Assembly: GCA_019931105.1 (NCBI GenBank)
Contig: JAIOUW010000002.1
Location: 186,001 to 250,000 of the forward strand
Direction: 5' to 3'
DNA: 64,000 nt
Source: Flavobacteriaceae bacterium NBU2977
Lineage (GTDB): Bacteria > Bacteroidota > Bacteroidia > Flavobacteriales > Flavobacteriaceae
The notes beneath the pieces were generated by a model. The model was not told where the DNA came from. It made no database searches and worked only from the letters and a program-made list of their open reading frames with translations. Shown one piece after another: positions 23,358 through 32,520 of the stretch; positions within the stretch are counted from its first letter, which is position 1; each line of letters begins with the position of its first letter. The translations under genes and the position numbers were made by a program.

Positions 23358-25763
23358 ATGGAGAAAAGCAATCCACCTATCTCAATTCGTTTTACAATCT
23401 GGCTTTTATGGGGCTTATTTTTTAGCTGTGCCGCAGGCATGGCCCAGACCAACTATACGATCAACGGCACCGTTACCGATAAAAGAAATGGCGAGACCCT
23501 TTTTGGGGCCTCCGTTTTTCTAAAGGGCACGACCATCGGGGTAGTGACCAATGAATATGGCTTTTATTCGATCACGGCCCCAGAGGGCACATATACCTTG
23601 AACATCTCGTATATGGGGTATGCCGAGATCGATCAAGACATCACCCTGAACACCAATCAAAAAATCGATTTCGAGATTTCGGAGTTCTCGACCCAACTCG
23701 AAGAGGTCATCGTCTCCGCCGACGAACCCGAACGGGCAAGTCTTAGAAAACCCGAGATGAGCGTGGCCAAGATGAACATTGCCACAGTTAAGCAAATGCC
23801 GGTGGTCTTGGGCGAGGTCGATGTGCTGAAATCGTTACAGATGCTCCCGGGCGTGACCAACAACGGCGAAGGTACGGGCGGTTTCCATGTGAGAGGAGGA
23901 GCAGGGGACCAAAACTTGGTCTTGCTCGACGAGGCCATTATCTACAACACCTCGCACATGTTCGGCTTCTTTTCGGTCTTCAACGCCGATGCCATCAAAG
24001 ATGTGAAACTGTACAAGGGCGGTATTCCCGCACGCTTCGGGGGTCGGGTATCCTCCGTGTTGGATGTCCGCCAAAAAGACGGCAACAGCAAAAACCTGGC
24101 ACTTACAGGGGGTATCGGGATCATCTCGAGCCGTTTGGCCGTTGAGGCCCCCTTGTTCAAGGAAAAAGGGTCCTTTTTGGTCGCAGGGAGACGCTCCTAT
24201 GCCGATGTACTGTTAAAAGCGGCGGGCAAAGGAAAGAATACGGTAAGTTTCTATGACCTGAACCTTAAGACGAATTACAATCTCAATGCCAACAACCGCC
24301 TTTTTCTTTCGGGCTATTTTGGTAGGGATACCTTCAAGTTCGGCCAAAATTTCAATGCCAGCTACGGTAATACTTCTGGAAATTTGCGCTGGAACCATAT
24401 TTTTAACGAAAAACTATTTTCGAACCTCTCGGTGATCGTCAGCAAATACGATTATGACCTTGGGCTTACTTCGGGGGAGTTCGATTGGCTTTCCTCCATC
24501 AACAATTACAATATTAAATACGACCTGAAATATTACCTGAGCGATAAATTCAAGCTTGACTTTGGCGCCAGCGGCATTTACTACGATTTTGACCCGGGGC
24601 AGATCAGGCCTACCTCTGAGACCTCTGCCGTCAACTCCATGAAATTGGACCGTAAAAAGGCTTTTGAAAGTGCGGCCTACGTCAATGCCGAACACAAGTT
24701 GACCGAAAAGCTGACCGTACAATACGGCCTGAGGTACAGTAGTTTCAACCGTCTTGGCGGGCAGGCTTTGCAAGAATATGCGAACGATCGCCCCGTGGTG
24801 TACAACGGCGGGCTTGGCATTTACCAGCGGGGTACCGCTATCGGGGAGACAGAATACGAAAAGGGCAAATCGATAATCCGTTATGGGAACCTGGAGCCAA
24901 GGGCATCTTTGGCGTACCAATTGAACGAGGCTTCATCGCTAAAGGCGGGATACTCACGGGTCGCCCAGTACATTCATTTGCTTTCGAACACCGCTTCGGC
25001 AACCCCTTTGGATGTTTGGACCCCCAGTGGAAAATTCGTCAAGCCGCAATTGTCGGACCAATATGCTTTGGGCTATTTTAAAGATTTCAAGGACCAGCGC
25101 TATTCCTTGGAAACCGAAGTGTACTACAAAACGGTCGATAACCGCATCGACTATATCGACGGATCCGACCTGATCGGACAGAATACGATCGAGACCGAAA
25201 TCCTGAACGGGGAATCAAGGGCATACGGCCTCGAAGTGTTACTTCGAAAAAACGAAGGAAATTTGACCGGATGGCTCGCCTATACGCTTTCAAAATCGGA
25301 GCAGCGAACGCCCGGTGGCAAGGCCGGGGGATTGGGCATCAACAACGGCAAATGGTACAATACGCCCTATGACCGAACCCATGACATTTCGGTAAACGGG
25401 GCCTACAAGCTCAACGATAAATGGAGTTTTGGGGCCAACTTTGTATTTCAGACAGGGCGGCCGGTAACGTATCCGAACGGGCAATATGAATATGAGGGCA
25501 TTTCGGTAGCCAGTTATGCCGATAGAAATTCAGATCGTTTGCCCCTGTACCATCGCCTTGATTTTTCCGTCAATTATATTCCCAACCGAAGGCCTGATAA
25601 ACGATTGAAAGGCGAATGGGTGTTGGGCATCTACAATGTGTACAACCGGAAAAATGCCGCCTCGATTTCCTTCGGGCAGAATGTCGAAACTGGGGCCAAT
25701 GAAGCGACCCGTACCGCAATTTTTGGAATCGTCCCTTCCATAACCTATAACTTTAAATTTTAA
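23358..25763 (+). CDS. TonB-dependent outer-membrane receptor with carboxypeptidase-like N-domain
   Basis: An 801-residue receptor. Signal peptide about 1-29 (WLLWGLFFSCAAGMAQ), carboxypeptidase-D-regulatory-like domain 33-115 (INGTVTDKRNGETLFGASVF), plug domain about 120-240 (VLKSLQMLPGVTNNGEGTGG, FHVRGGAGDQNLVLLDEA), then a 22-strand-type barrel ending in aromatic FKF. It is larger-GC than the island before it. Four bases separate it from the DUF4249 gene, the usual receptor/lipoprotein pair in this phylum. The substrate is unknown; no SusD is present, so glycan import is less likely. Confidence 0.93.
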   Translation: MEKSNPPISIRFTIWLLWGLFFSCAAGMAQTNYTINGTVTDKRNGETLFGASVFLKGTTIGVVTNEYGFYSITAPEGTYTLNISYMGYAEIDQDITLNTNQKIDFEISEFSTQLEEVIVSADEPERASLRKPEMSVAKMNIATVKQMPVVLGEVDVLKSLQMLPGVTNNGEGTGGFHVRGGAGDQNLVLLDEAIIYNTSHMFGFFSVFNADAIKDVKLYKGGIPARFGGRVSSVLDVRQKDGNSKNLALTGGIGIISSRLAVEAPLFKEKGSFLVAGRRSYADVLLKAAGKGKNTVSFYDLNLKTNYNLNANNRLFLSGYFGRDTFKFGQNFNASYGNTSGNLRWNHIFNEKLFSNLSVIVSKYDYDLGLTSGEFDWLSSINNYNIKYDLKYYLSDKFKLDFGASGIYYDFDPGQIRPTSETSAVNSMKLDRKKAFESAAYVNAEHKLTEKLTVQYGLRYSSFNRLGGQALQEYANDRPVVYNGGLGIYQRGTAIGETEYEKGKSIIRYGNLEPRASLAYQLNEASSLKAGYSRVAQYIHLLSNTASATPLDVWTPSGKFVKPQLSDQYALGYFKDFKDQRYSLETEVYYKTVDNRIDYIDGSDLIGQNTIETEILNGESRAYGLEVLLRKNEGNLTGWLAYTLSKSEQRTPGGKAGGLGINNGKWYNTPYDRTHDISVNGAYKLNDKWSFGANFVFQTGRPVTYPNGQYEYEGISVASYADRNSDRLPLYHRLDFSVNYIPNRRPDKRLKGEWVLGIYNVYNRKNAASISFGQNVETGANEATRTAIFGIVPSITYNFKF

Positions 25764-25767
25764 GCAT

Positions 25768-26751
25768 ATGGATAAGAATAATGAACACATCGCATGGTTT
25801 GACCGAATTTATGTTTTGAACAAAAGATCGAAATCCTTATCCTTTTCCTCCTGTCCTAAAGGATGGAATAAAGATTTCTCCAATTATCCCTTTAGGGAAT
25901 GGGGAAGAATTGGAGAAATCCTAATAGGCATATTTGTTTTAGCACTGGCCCTTATTTCCTGTGAAGATGTCATCGATGTGCCCGTACAGACGGCGCCGAC
26001 CAGATTGGTCATTGAAGCGTCGTTGGACTGGGAAAAAGGCACTACGGGAAACGAGCAGACCATTCGGTTGCGAACATCCACTCCCTTTTTCAACACCACC
26101 GAATACACCAATGTAACGGGTGCGTCGGTCAAGGTAACGAACGATTCGAACGGTACGGAATTCGTATTCGAAGACCAGAACAACGGCGAATACCATACGA
26201 GCGGATTTATTCCTGTACTGGGGCAGTCCTATACCTTAGAGGTTGTGCATAATGGCGAAACTTATAATGCTACCGAAACCCTGAATGCCGTCCCTGAGAT
26301 TACGGATCTGTACCAAGACGTTGAAGATGGTTTTGATGACGAGGTGCTTGAATTGCATGTGGTATTTACCGACCCGCCCGAGGAAGGCAATAGTTATTTT
26401 TTTAAGTTTCAAAAGCAGGGGAAACGCCTACCGGATTTGGAAGTCGGTCACGACGAATTCGTCAACGGCAATGAAATCGATTGGTGGTACGAACTCGAGG
26501 AGGATGATGATACCGATGAAAAGGAGGCCCTAGCTCCCGGGGATGTTGTCGGCATTGAAATGTATGCAATCTCGGAAGCCTACAAGGACTATATGGAAAT
26601 TCTCATCGAACAGATCGGTGGGGTCGGACTTTTTGAGACCACACCCGTATCGATCAAGGGAAATTGTATCAATTTGACGAATCCTGATAACTATGCCCAT
26701 GGCTATTTCAGGCTTACGGAAGTCAATAAAACAAGCTATACGTTTGAATGA
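25768..26751 (+). CDS. DUF4249 lipoprotein with an aberrant N-terminal extension
   Basis: A 327-residue protein as an open frame from ATG 25768. The mature DUF4249 region begins ISCEDVIDVPVQTAPTRLVI and continues with Ig-like strands (GASVKVTNDSNGTEFVFEDQ, QSYTLEVVHNGETYNATETL). The lipobox LALISC comes only at about residue 65, after roughly 50 unusual residues, some of them encoded by a palindromic element (25873-25920). Family members start a few residues before this hydrophobic stretch. Export may be impaired, or a non-ATG start inside the element may be used. It pairs with the TonB receptor upstream. Confidence 0.8.
   Translation: MDKNNEHIAWFDRIYVLNKRSKSLSFSSCPKGWNKDFSNYPFREWGRIGEILIGIFVLALALISCEDVIDVPVQTAPTRLVIEASLDWEKGTTGNEQTIRLRTSTPFFNTTEYTNVTGASVKVTNDSNGTEFVFEDQNNGEYHTSGFIPVLGQSYTLEVVHNGETYNATETLNAVPEITDLYQDVEDGFDDEVLELHVVFTDPPEEGNSYFFKFQKQGKRLPDLEVGHDEFVNGNEIDWWYELEEDDDTDEKEALAPGDVVGIEMYAISEAYKDYMEILIEQIGGVGLFETTPVSIKGNCINLTNPDNYAHGYFRLTEVNKTSYTFE
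25873..25920. repeat. Palindromic element within the DUF4249 5' region
   Basis: Perfect 13-base inverted repeats GATTTCTCCAATT (25873-25885) and AATTGGAGAAATC (25908-25920) enclose a further palindrome, tccctttaggga. A related half, cctgtcctaaagga, lies just before at about 25850-25863. It is read in frame through all three parts. Confidence 0.7.
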
Positions 26752-26816
26752 AAGACGAGATAAGAAGTATAAGATTAAGGAAACACGATGGACTGTGAAC
26801 TTCTCAACCCGTACCG

Positions 26817-28028
26817 CTAATTTTTCTTGCGCATCGGGAAAACCTTGAAGAACGTAAGGCTTCTCCATAACCACTCCAGCGGACCGTAATGAAAGTATTG
26901 CAACCAAAGCTTGCTTATCCACACTTGCAGGATGATAACAACAATGGCGATCAAAAAGGTATACCTGTTTTGCAGTTCCCCGAGATAGCCCAGCCCCCAA
27001 CCGAAGAGCAATGCGGTGCCCACGATGCTCTGCAGCACATAGTTGGTCAAGGCCATTCGACCATATGGTGCCAATTGGGCCAACCATTTTTCAGGCCTGG
27101 CCTTACGATACAGCATAACAAAAAGGGCAATATAGATCAGGGTCATGGCCAAATTGGCCATATCCATTCCCGAGAGTCCGACCATGGCGATGTAATTGTC
27201 CAATTGTGCTTCAGGGCCCAAACTCATAAAGGCCGCCGCTATAATTCCAATGGAAACGACCAATAGAACAGAGGCCCAGATCAGTATTCGCTTGGTCAGT
27301 TTTTTTTCTTCCCTAAAGCGACTGAAAAATCCGGACCGCCCAACGAACAATCCCACCAAAAAGAAAGCGAACGTAAAATAGCCCCTTCCGAAAACTCCGT
27401 ATTGAGCGTTCATTTTGTCTAGGTGGCCTTCCCAGGCATTGGTCGCAAAGACATCCCAAAGACTACCATTTTTAAGGGTGTTGTAATATTCCAAAACACG
27501 CGGTGCATCTTGGTCCGTTGGGTCGACATCAAAAAACAGGTGATCGCCCCCAGTGAAATGGAATATGATATACCGGCCCAAACCAAGGAACAGTACGGCC
27601 GAAATGCCTAGTACCCACTTGTTGTCCATTTTATAGAATGGTATTAGAAAAATACCGAGCATCGCATAAATGGTCAAAATATCACCCCGATAAAAAAGGC
27701 TGTGCACATAGCCGATGAGCAATAGCAAGACCAAGCGCCAAAGGAATCTTCCGCCAAAAGCTACTCCTTTTTGTGCACCTCTGTCCATTTGAATGAAAAA
27801 ACTGAGTCCGAATAAAAAGGAAAAGAGTGCTATAAATTTGCCGCGTAGAAAAATTCCGATAAAGGCATCGACCACCTGATCGGGCACTCCAGCGCTGACA
27901 GCCTCATAGAAACTGGCCGGAGCTGCCGCACCAATATACTGTTCTACCATATGGCAGATCAATATTCCGGCAAGTGCAAAGCCGCGAAGGGCATCGATGA
28001 TTTCGATTCTCTCAGTTGAAGTTGACAT
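26817..28028 (-). CDS. DUF418-family polytopic membrane protein (YeiB-like)
   Basis: A 403-residue membrane protein with about ten hydrophobic segments. It opens ERIEIIDALRGFALAGILIC, the DUF1624/DUF418 hallmark, followed by KFIALFSFLFGLSFFIQ and VHSLFYRGDILTIYAMLGIF. The C-terminal DUF418 domain holds APYGRMALTNYVLQSIVG and YFHYGPLEWLWRSLTF. Proteins of this type may act in acyl or solute transfer across the membrane, but the role is unproven. It is convergent with the DUF4249 gene, 65 bases between stops. Confidence 0.9.
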   Translation of the reverse strand: MSTSTERIEIIDALRGFALAGILICHMVEQYIGAAAPASFYEAVSAGVPDQVVDAFIGIFLRGKFIALFSFLFGLSFFIQMDRGAQKGVAFGGRFLWRLVLLLLIGYVHSLFYRGDILTIYAMLGIFLIPFYKMDNKWVLGISAVLFLGLGRYIIFHFTGGDHLFFDVDPTDQDAPRVLEYYNTLKNGSLWDVFATNAWEGHLDKMNAQYGVFGRGYFTFAFFLVGLFVGRSGFFSRFREEKKLTKRILIWASVLLVVSIGIIAAAFMSLGPEAQLDNYIAMVGLSGMDMANLAMTLIYIALFVMLYRKARPEKWLAQLAPYGRMALTNYVLQSIVGTALLFGWGLGYLGELQNRYTFLIAIVVIILQVWISKLWLQYFHYGPLEWLWRSLTFFKVFPMRKKN

Positions 28029-28205
28029 ATCCGTTGGTTCAAACTGTGGTTAATAGACCGCGACTTTGGCAATTATGTAACAGATTCTTTAAATAAAGAT
28101 AGATCATATTTAGGTTGTACGCCGTTTTTAACACTTCATAACAGGCAGACCGTTAACTTTTCTTAAAAAGGCTTCGCATTTTATAGAATGTAGTATTTTT
28201 ATGAG

Positions 28206-29372
28206 ATGGCTATGATGACAAGAAAAGGGTTTCGGTTTTCGACCTACGAAGCTCCGGAACTGACCCCCTTCGATAAACTTTTCGATATTTTTCAAGAATT
28301 GATCACCCATACTTCGGGCGATTTCGATGAGGCCATCGACTGGTTGCGCGAACTCGACAAAGAATATGAACTGACCGATGACGACTATACCATTGACGAT
28401 TTCATAGAGGATTTAAAGGCCAAAGGATATATTCGCGAAGAATTCGAGGATGGCGGAGGCCAAATGGGCGAGGAAGGTGAAGAAGGCGATGACGGCACCG
28501 GCAAGGGAGGAAAGATTTCTATTACCGCAAAGATGGAACGTATCATTCGGCAACGTGCCCTCGACCAAATTTTCGGAAAATTGAAGCGCAGCGGGGCCGG
28601 AAACCACAAGACCAAAAAATCAGGGATAGGCGACGAGCATACGGGCGATTTTCGTGAATACCGTTACGGCGATGGTCTTGAAAATATCTCTATGACAGAA
28701 AGTTTGAAAAATGCCCAGGTCAATCACGGTATCGGCAATTTTTCTTTGGACGAAAACGACCTTGTCGTTGAAGATACGGCACATAAGGCCCAGATGAGTA
28801 CTGTGCTGATGATCGACATCAGCCATAGCATGATCTTATATGGCGAAGACCGGATCACGCCCGCCAAGAAAGTCGCTATGGCCTTGGCCGAGCTGATTAC
28901 GACAAGATATCCAAAAGATACCTTGGACATTCTCGTCTTCGGGAACGATGCCTGGCCGATTCCCATCAAGGATCTGCCGTATCTGAAAGTCGGTCCCTAT
29001 CACACGAATACCGTGGCCGGATTACAATTGGCGATGGATATGCTGCGAAGGAAACGCAATACCAACAAGCAGATTTTTATGATCACCGATGGCAAGCCCA
29101 GTTGCTTGAGGCTTCCCGACGGCAACTATTATAAGAATAGTGTGGGCCTTGACGACTATATCGTGGAGAAATGTTACAACATGGCGCGCCAGGCCCGAAA
29201 ACTGCATATTCCCATTACGACTTTTATGATCGCCCAAGATCCGTATCTGATGCAGTTCATCCGCCATTTTACCGAAGCGAACAAGGGCAAGGCTTTTTTC
29301 ACGGGATTGAAAGGATTGGGCGAAATGATTTTTGAGGATTACGAAAATAACAGAAGGAAAAGATTGAAGTAA
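28206..29372 (+). CDS. VWA-domain protein paired with a MoxR-type ATPase
   Basis: A 388-residue cytoplasmic protein. N-terminal helical part 1-90 (ELTPFDKLFDIFQELI), an acidic/Gly linker at about 88-110 (GEEGEEGDDGTGKGGK), then a von Willebrand A domain from about residue 195 with the metal site DISHSM (DxSxS), later THR-type residue in HTNTVAGL, and MITDGKPS. VWA/MoxR pairs act as chelatase- or chaperone-like machines. The partner ATPase follows after a 104-base spacer containing a palindromic element. No signal peptide. Confidence 0.88.
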   Translation: MAMMTRKGFRFSTYEAPELTPFDKLFDIFQELITHTSGDFDEAIDWLRELDKEYELTDDDYTIDDFIEDLKAKGYIREEFEDGGGQMGEEGEEGDDGTGKGGKISITAKMERIIRQRALDQIFGKLKRSGAGNHKTKKSGIGDEHTGDFREYRYGDGLENISMTESLKNAQVNHGIGNFSLDENDLVVEDTAHKAQMSTVLMIDISHSMILYGEDRITPAKKVAMALAELITTRYPKDTLDILVFGNDAWPIPIKDLPYLKVGPYHTNTVAGLQLAMDMLRRKRNTNKQIFMITDGKPSCLRLPDGNYYKNSVGLDDYIVEKCYNMARQARKLHIPITTFMIAQDPYLMQFIRHFTEANKGKAFFTGLKGLGEMIFEDYENNRRKRLK

Positions 29373-29412
29373 GTAAGAATTTTTATTAAAAAGTACAAAT
29401 CAAAGATGAAAT

Positions 29413-29475
29413 GTCACGCTGAGCCAGTCGAAGCGAACTAGAATCTTAAAAAGTCTTCGACAAGTACAGACTGAC
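29413..29475. repeat. Inverted-repeat element immediately before the ATPase start codon
   Basis: Left arm 29413-29433 (gtcacgctgagccagtcgaa...) and right arm 29455-29475 (ending agactgac) are inverted copies, 15 of 21 positions complementary. The element ends one base before ATG 29477, so the transcript would fold right at the ATPase initiation site. Confidence 0.65.
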
Positions 29476-29476
29476 G

Positions 29477-30967
29477 ATGAATACAAAAAAGTATATGAAG
29501 TTAGATACCAACAAAATCTCCACGCTAGGAGAACTAAAAAGGGCCGGTTACCAAAGCAAGAGCATCAAAGATGAATTGCGGGATAATCTGCGAGACAAAA
29601 TAAAAAACGGGGAAGAAACTTTTTCAGGCGTTCACGGCTATGAAAATTCAGTGATACCTGAATTGGAGCGGGCCATTCTATCGCGGCACAACATCAATTT
29701 GTTGGGACTTCGCGGACAGGCCAAAACGCGCTTGGCGCGTTTGATGGTCAATCTGCTGGATGAATATATTCCCGTGGTCGAGGGCTCCGAGATCAACGAT
29801 GATCCCTTGGCGCCCATGTCGCGATATGCCAAGGAATTGATCAAGGAAAAAGGGGATGAAACTCCCGTTTCGTGGTTGCATCGTGACGAACGTTTTTATG
29901 AAAAGTTGGCTACGCCCGACGTGACCGTGGCCGATTTGATAGGCGATGTAGACCCCATAAAGGCGGCGAACCTGAAGTTGTCGTATGCCGATGACAGGGT
30001 CATCCATTTCGGGATGATCCCCCGTGCGAACCGTTGCATTTTCGTAATCAACGAACTGCCAGATCTGCAATCGAGAATCCAAGTGTCGTTGTTCAATATT
30101 TTGGAGGAAGGCGACATACAGATCCGCGGTTTCAAAATAAGGCTTCCGTTAGATCTGCAATTCGTCTTTACGGCGAATCCTGAAGACTACACCAATCGGG
30201 GAAGTATCGTCACGCCTTTAAAAGATAGGATAGGATCCCAAATTTTGACGCATTATCCCGATGACATCGAAACGGCTCGAAAGATTACCGAACAGGAATC
30301 CAATTTAGATAAAAGGCAGACCGACTCGGTATATGTCCCTGATATAGCAAAAGACCTGTTGGAACAGATTAGTTTCGAGGCCCGTAACAGTGAATATGTC
30401 GATGCGAAAAGTGGGGTGAGTGCCCGTACCAGTATTACCGCCTTCGAAAATCTCTTGAGTACGGCCGAACGTAGGTCTTTGTTGACCGGAGCGGATTCCA
30501 CTTCGGTGCGTTTAAGCGATTTTTTGGGGGTAATCCCCGCGATTACCGGAAAAATCGAACTGGTGTATGAGGGCGAGCAGGAGGGAGCCGATGCCGTGGC
30601 CGAAATATTGATCGATGATGCGGTAAAATCGTTGTTTCCCGAATACTTTCCAAAGATCAATAAACTGGAACGCAAAGACGCGCAGACGCCTTATGACGAT
30701 TTGTTGTCGTGGTTCTTTCAACAAAGCGAAGGTTTCGAATTGTTGGATGATTTCACCGATGAGGAATACAAACGAACGTTGGACCGTATTCCCGAATTGA
30801 ATCGTTTGGTCAAGGAATACCAACCGGATTTCCCGAAGGAGGACACGTATTTCTTGAAGGAATTGTTGCTCTGGGGGCTCGTTTCCCATAAAAAATTGAG
30901 CAAACACCGTTTTTCGGAAGGCTATCAGTTCAAAGATCTCTATGGAAGCTTTATTAGTGGATTATAA
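29477..30967 (+). CDS. MoxR/ChlI-like AAA+ ATPase
   Basis: A 496-residue AAA+ protein. Walker A is INLLGLRGQAKTRLARLM (GxxGxAKT, Ala where most ATPases have Gly). The Walker B position reads CIFVINELPDL (Asn-Glu rather than Asp-Glu). Sensor 1 is FVFTANPEDYTNRG, followed by TPLKDRIGSQILTHYP. The pattern fits Mg-chelatase-like ATPases paired with VWA proteins. The C-terminal 130 residues are helical and family-specific. Start ATG 29477 (MNTKKYMKLD); 29495 is also possible. It ends in a strong bidirectional terminator shared with the convergent kinase gene. Confidence 0.88.
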   Translation: MNTKKYMKLDTNKISTLGELKRAGYQSKSIKDELRDNLRDKIKNGEETFSGVHGYENSVIPELERAILSRHNINLLGLRGQAKTRLARLMVNLLDEYIPVVEGSEINDDPLAPMSRYAKELIKEKGDETPVSWLHRDERFYEKLATPDVTVADLIGDVDPIKAANLKLSYADDRVIHFGMIPRANRCIFVINELPDLQSRIQVSLFNILEEGDIQIRGFKIRLPLDLQFVFTANPEDYTNRGSIVTPLKDRIGSQILTHYPDDIETARKITEQESNLDKRQTDSVYVPDIAKDLLEQISFEARNSEYVDAKSGVSARTSITAFENLLSTAERRSLLTGADSTSVRLSDFLGVIPAITGKIELVYEGEQEGADAVAEILIDDAVKSLFPEYFPKINKLERKDAQTPYDDLLSWFFQQSEGFELLDDFTDEEYKRTLDRIPELNRLVKEYQPDFPKEDTYFLKELLLWGLVSHKKLSKHRFSEGYQFKDLYGSFISGL

Positions 30968-30976
30968 GAAAACAAG

Positions 30977-31002
30977 AAACCCCGACATTCATGTCGGGGT
31001 TT
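30977..31002. terminator. Bidirectional terminator
   Basis: AAACCCCGAC / GTCGGGGTTT stem with a six-base loop, between the convergent ATPase and histidine-kinase genes. Confidence 0.9.
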
Positions 31003-31026
31003 CCCTTTCATAGCAATTATTTCCAT

Positions 31027-32520
31027 CTAAACCTGATAAGCCGGTAAATTGAAAATAAAAGAGCTACCTTCTTTTGGCTTGCTCAATACCGTGATCGTCG
31101 TATCGTGCAATTCCATGATCTTTTTGACGATGGCCAACCCTAAGCCGTAGCCCTGTTTTTTGGTACTTTTATTTACCTGTTTGTAGCGGTCGAAGATAAA
31201 AGGCTGCTCATTTACGGGTATTCCTGTACCGGTATCCGTAATATTAATTTCGACGTTCTTATCTTTTCGTCGTATAAAAAGTGTAACCTTACCATTGGGC
31301 TCGGTATATTTTATGGCATTCTCGATCAGGTTTTGCAAGGCTCTTTCAACAAGGCTGACGTCGGCGAAGACCATACAGTTCTCATTGGGATTATCCAATT
31401 GAAGTTCGATTTTCTCCTTTTGGGCCAATACTTTGAATTTGGCGATCAAATCATGCGACAGTTCCGTAATCGAAAAAGGTTCTTTAACGGGAGTAACCTG
31501 TTCGGCCTCCAATTTTGAATATTCGAACAATTGGTCGATAAGTTTTGAAAGCTTGTCCACATTGTCATGGGTAATCTGCAGGTATTCCTCTTTTTCGGAC
31601 TCCGAAAGCGTTTCCCGCTTAATCTGCAGGGTTTCGATATAGCCCTTTAAAACGGCCAAGGGCGTACGCAGATCATGGGAAACATTGGCGATAAGCTCTC
31701 TTCTCAAGAGGTCCACCGACTTCATCTTATCCATATTCCCAACAATGGTATCGGCCATTTCGTTGAAGGATTTCGCAAAAATGGCAATATCCGATTTATC
31801 GGGGTTTTCGATGCGCGCATTCAGATCGCCATCTTGAAATTTCCTCACCGTGCCCGTGATCAATCTAAGATTTTTGGTCAAGAACCAAATGGACAATAAA
31901 CCGATCAGTGCCGAAAACAAGGTGGTCAACAGTGTGGCACCCAGACCAAGTTTGGCAAAATATTGGCCCATAAGCGTGCTACTTACCTCTTGGAATTTCT
32001 TTCCTGCAAGAATGATATAGATATAACCTTCGTGACCCGCAACCGAATAGGGGGCCGCCGAAAATATTTTTTGCTCCCCGGGATTTCTGGGATCGTCACC
32101 CAAAACGAACTTTTCGCCCTTGTTGGCAATAAAGGAATTGATCGGTGTCAGGGAAACGCTTTTGGTCGCGTCTTTGTCATTGGGATCGAGTACCACCGAA
32201 TATAAGATCGTACCGTTGTTATCCAAGAGATAGACCTCGATGCCCTGGTTGACCGCCATCATATCATGCATCAGATCCCCGAACAAAGCTTTGTTGACAC
32301 TTCCGTCTTCCAAAAACGGGGACGCATTTTGAAACTTTTCGGCAATTACATGATTGGCCACATCGGCGTTCAAACGCTGCGCGGTCTCTTGATGGTGTTT
32401 GTTTGCGAAATAACTGGTAATGAGCATATAAGAAGCACCCATCAATAGTACCAGCGCAATAAATGCCACCCAGAGTTTCTTTACCAATTTCGGGGTCAAG
32501 GCCTGTTCGGATCTGCTCAT
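31027..32520 (-). CDS. Membrane sensor histidine kinase (HAMP, HisKA, HATPase)
   Basis: A 497-residue kinase. TM1 about 14-34 (KLWVAFIALVLLMGASYML), periplasmic sensor about 35-185, TM2 about 195-215 (TLLTTLFSALIGLLSIWFL), HAMP about 216-268, dimerisation domain with phospho-acceptor His in LIANVSHDLRTPLAVLKGY, then the ATPase with N box LIENAIKYT, G1 DTGTGIP, and G2 GYGLGLAIVKKIM. It overlaps its response regulator by 4 bases. The signal is unknown. Confidence 0.96.
   Translation of the reverse strand: MSRSEQALTPKLVKKLWVAFIALVLLMGASYMLITSYFANKHHQETAQRLNADVANHVIAEKFQNASPFLEDGSVNKALFGDLMHDMMAVNQGIEVYLLDNNGTILYSVVLDPNDKDATKSVSLTPINSFIANKGEKFVLGDDPRNPGEQKIFSAAPYSVAGHEGYIYIILAGKKFQEVSSTLMGQYFAKLGLGATLLTTLFSALIGLLSIWFLTKNLRLITGTVRKFQDGDLNARIENPDKSDIAIFAKSFNEMADTIVGNMDKMKSVDLLRRELIANVSHDLRTPLAVLKGYIETLQIKRETLSESEKEEYLQITHDNVDKLSKLIDQLFEYSKLEAEQVTPVKEPFSITELSHDLIAKFKVLAQKEKIELQLDNPNENCMVFADVSLVERALQNLIENAIKYTEPNGKVTLFIRRKDKNVEINITDTGTGIPVNEQPFIFDRYKQVNKSTKKQGYGLGLAIVKKIMELHDTTITVLSKPKEGSSFIFNLPAYQV

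Noticed and set aside
24414-24920. 168-codon minus-strand frame inside the TonB receptor gene
   Set aside because: Shadow frame in GC-richer coding DNA; product has no recognisable features.
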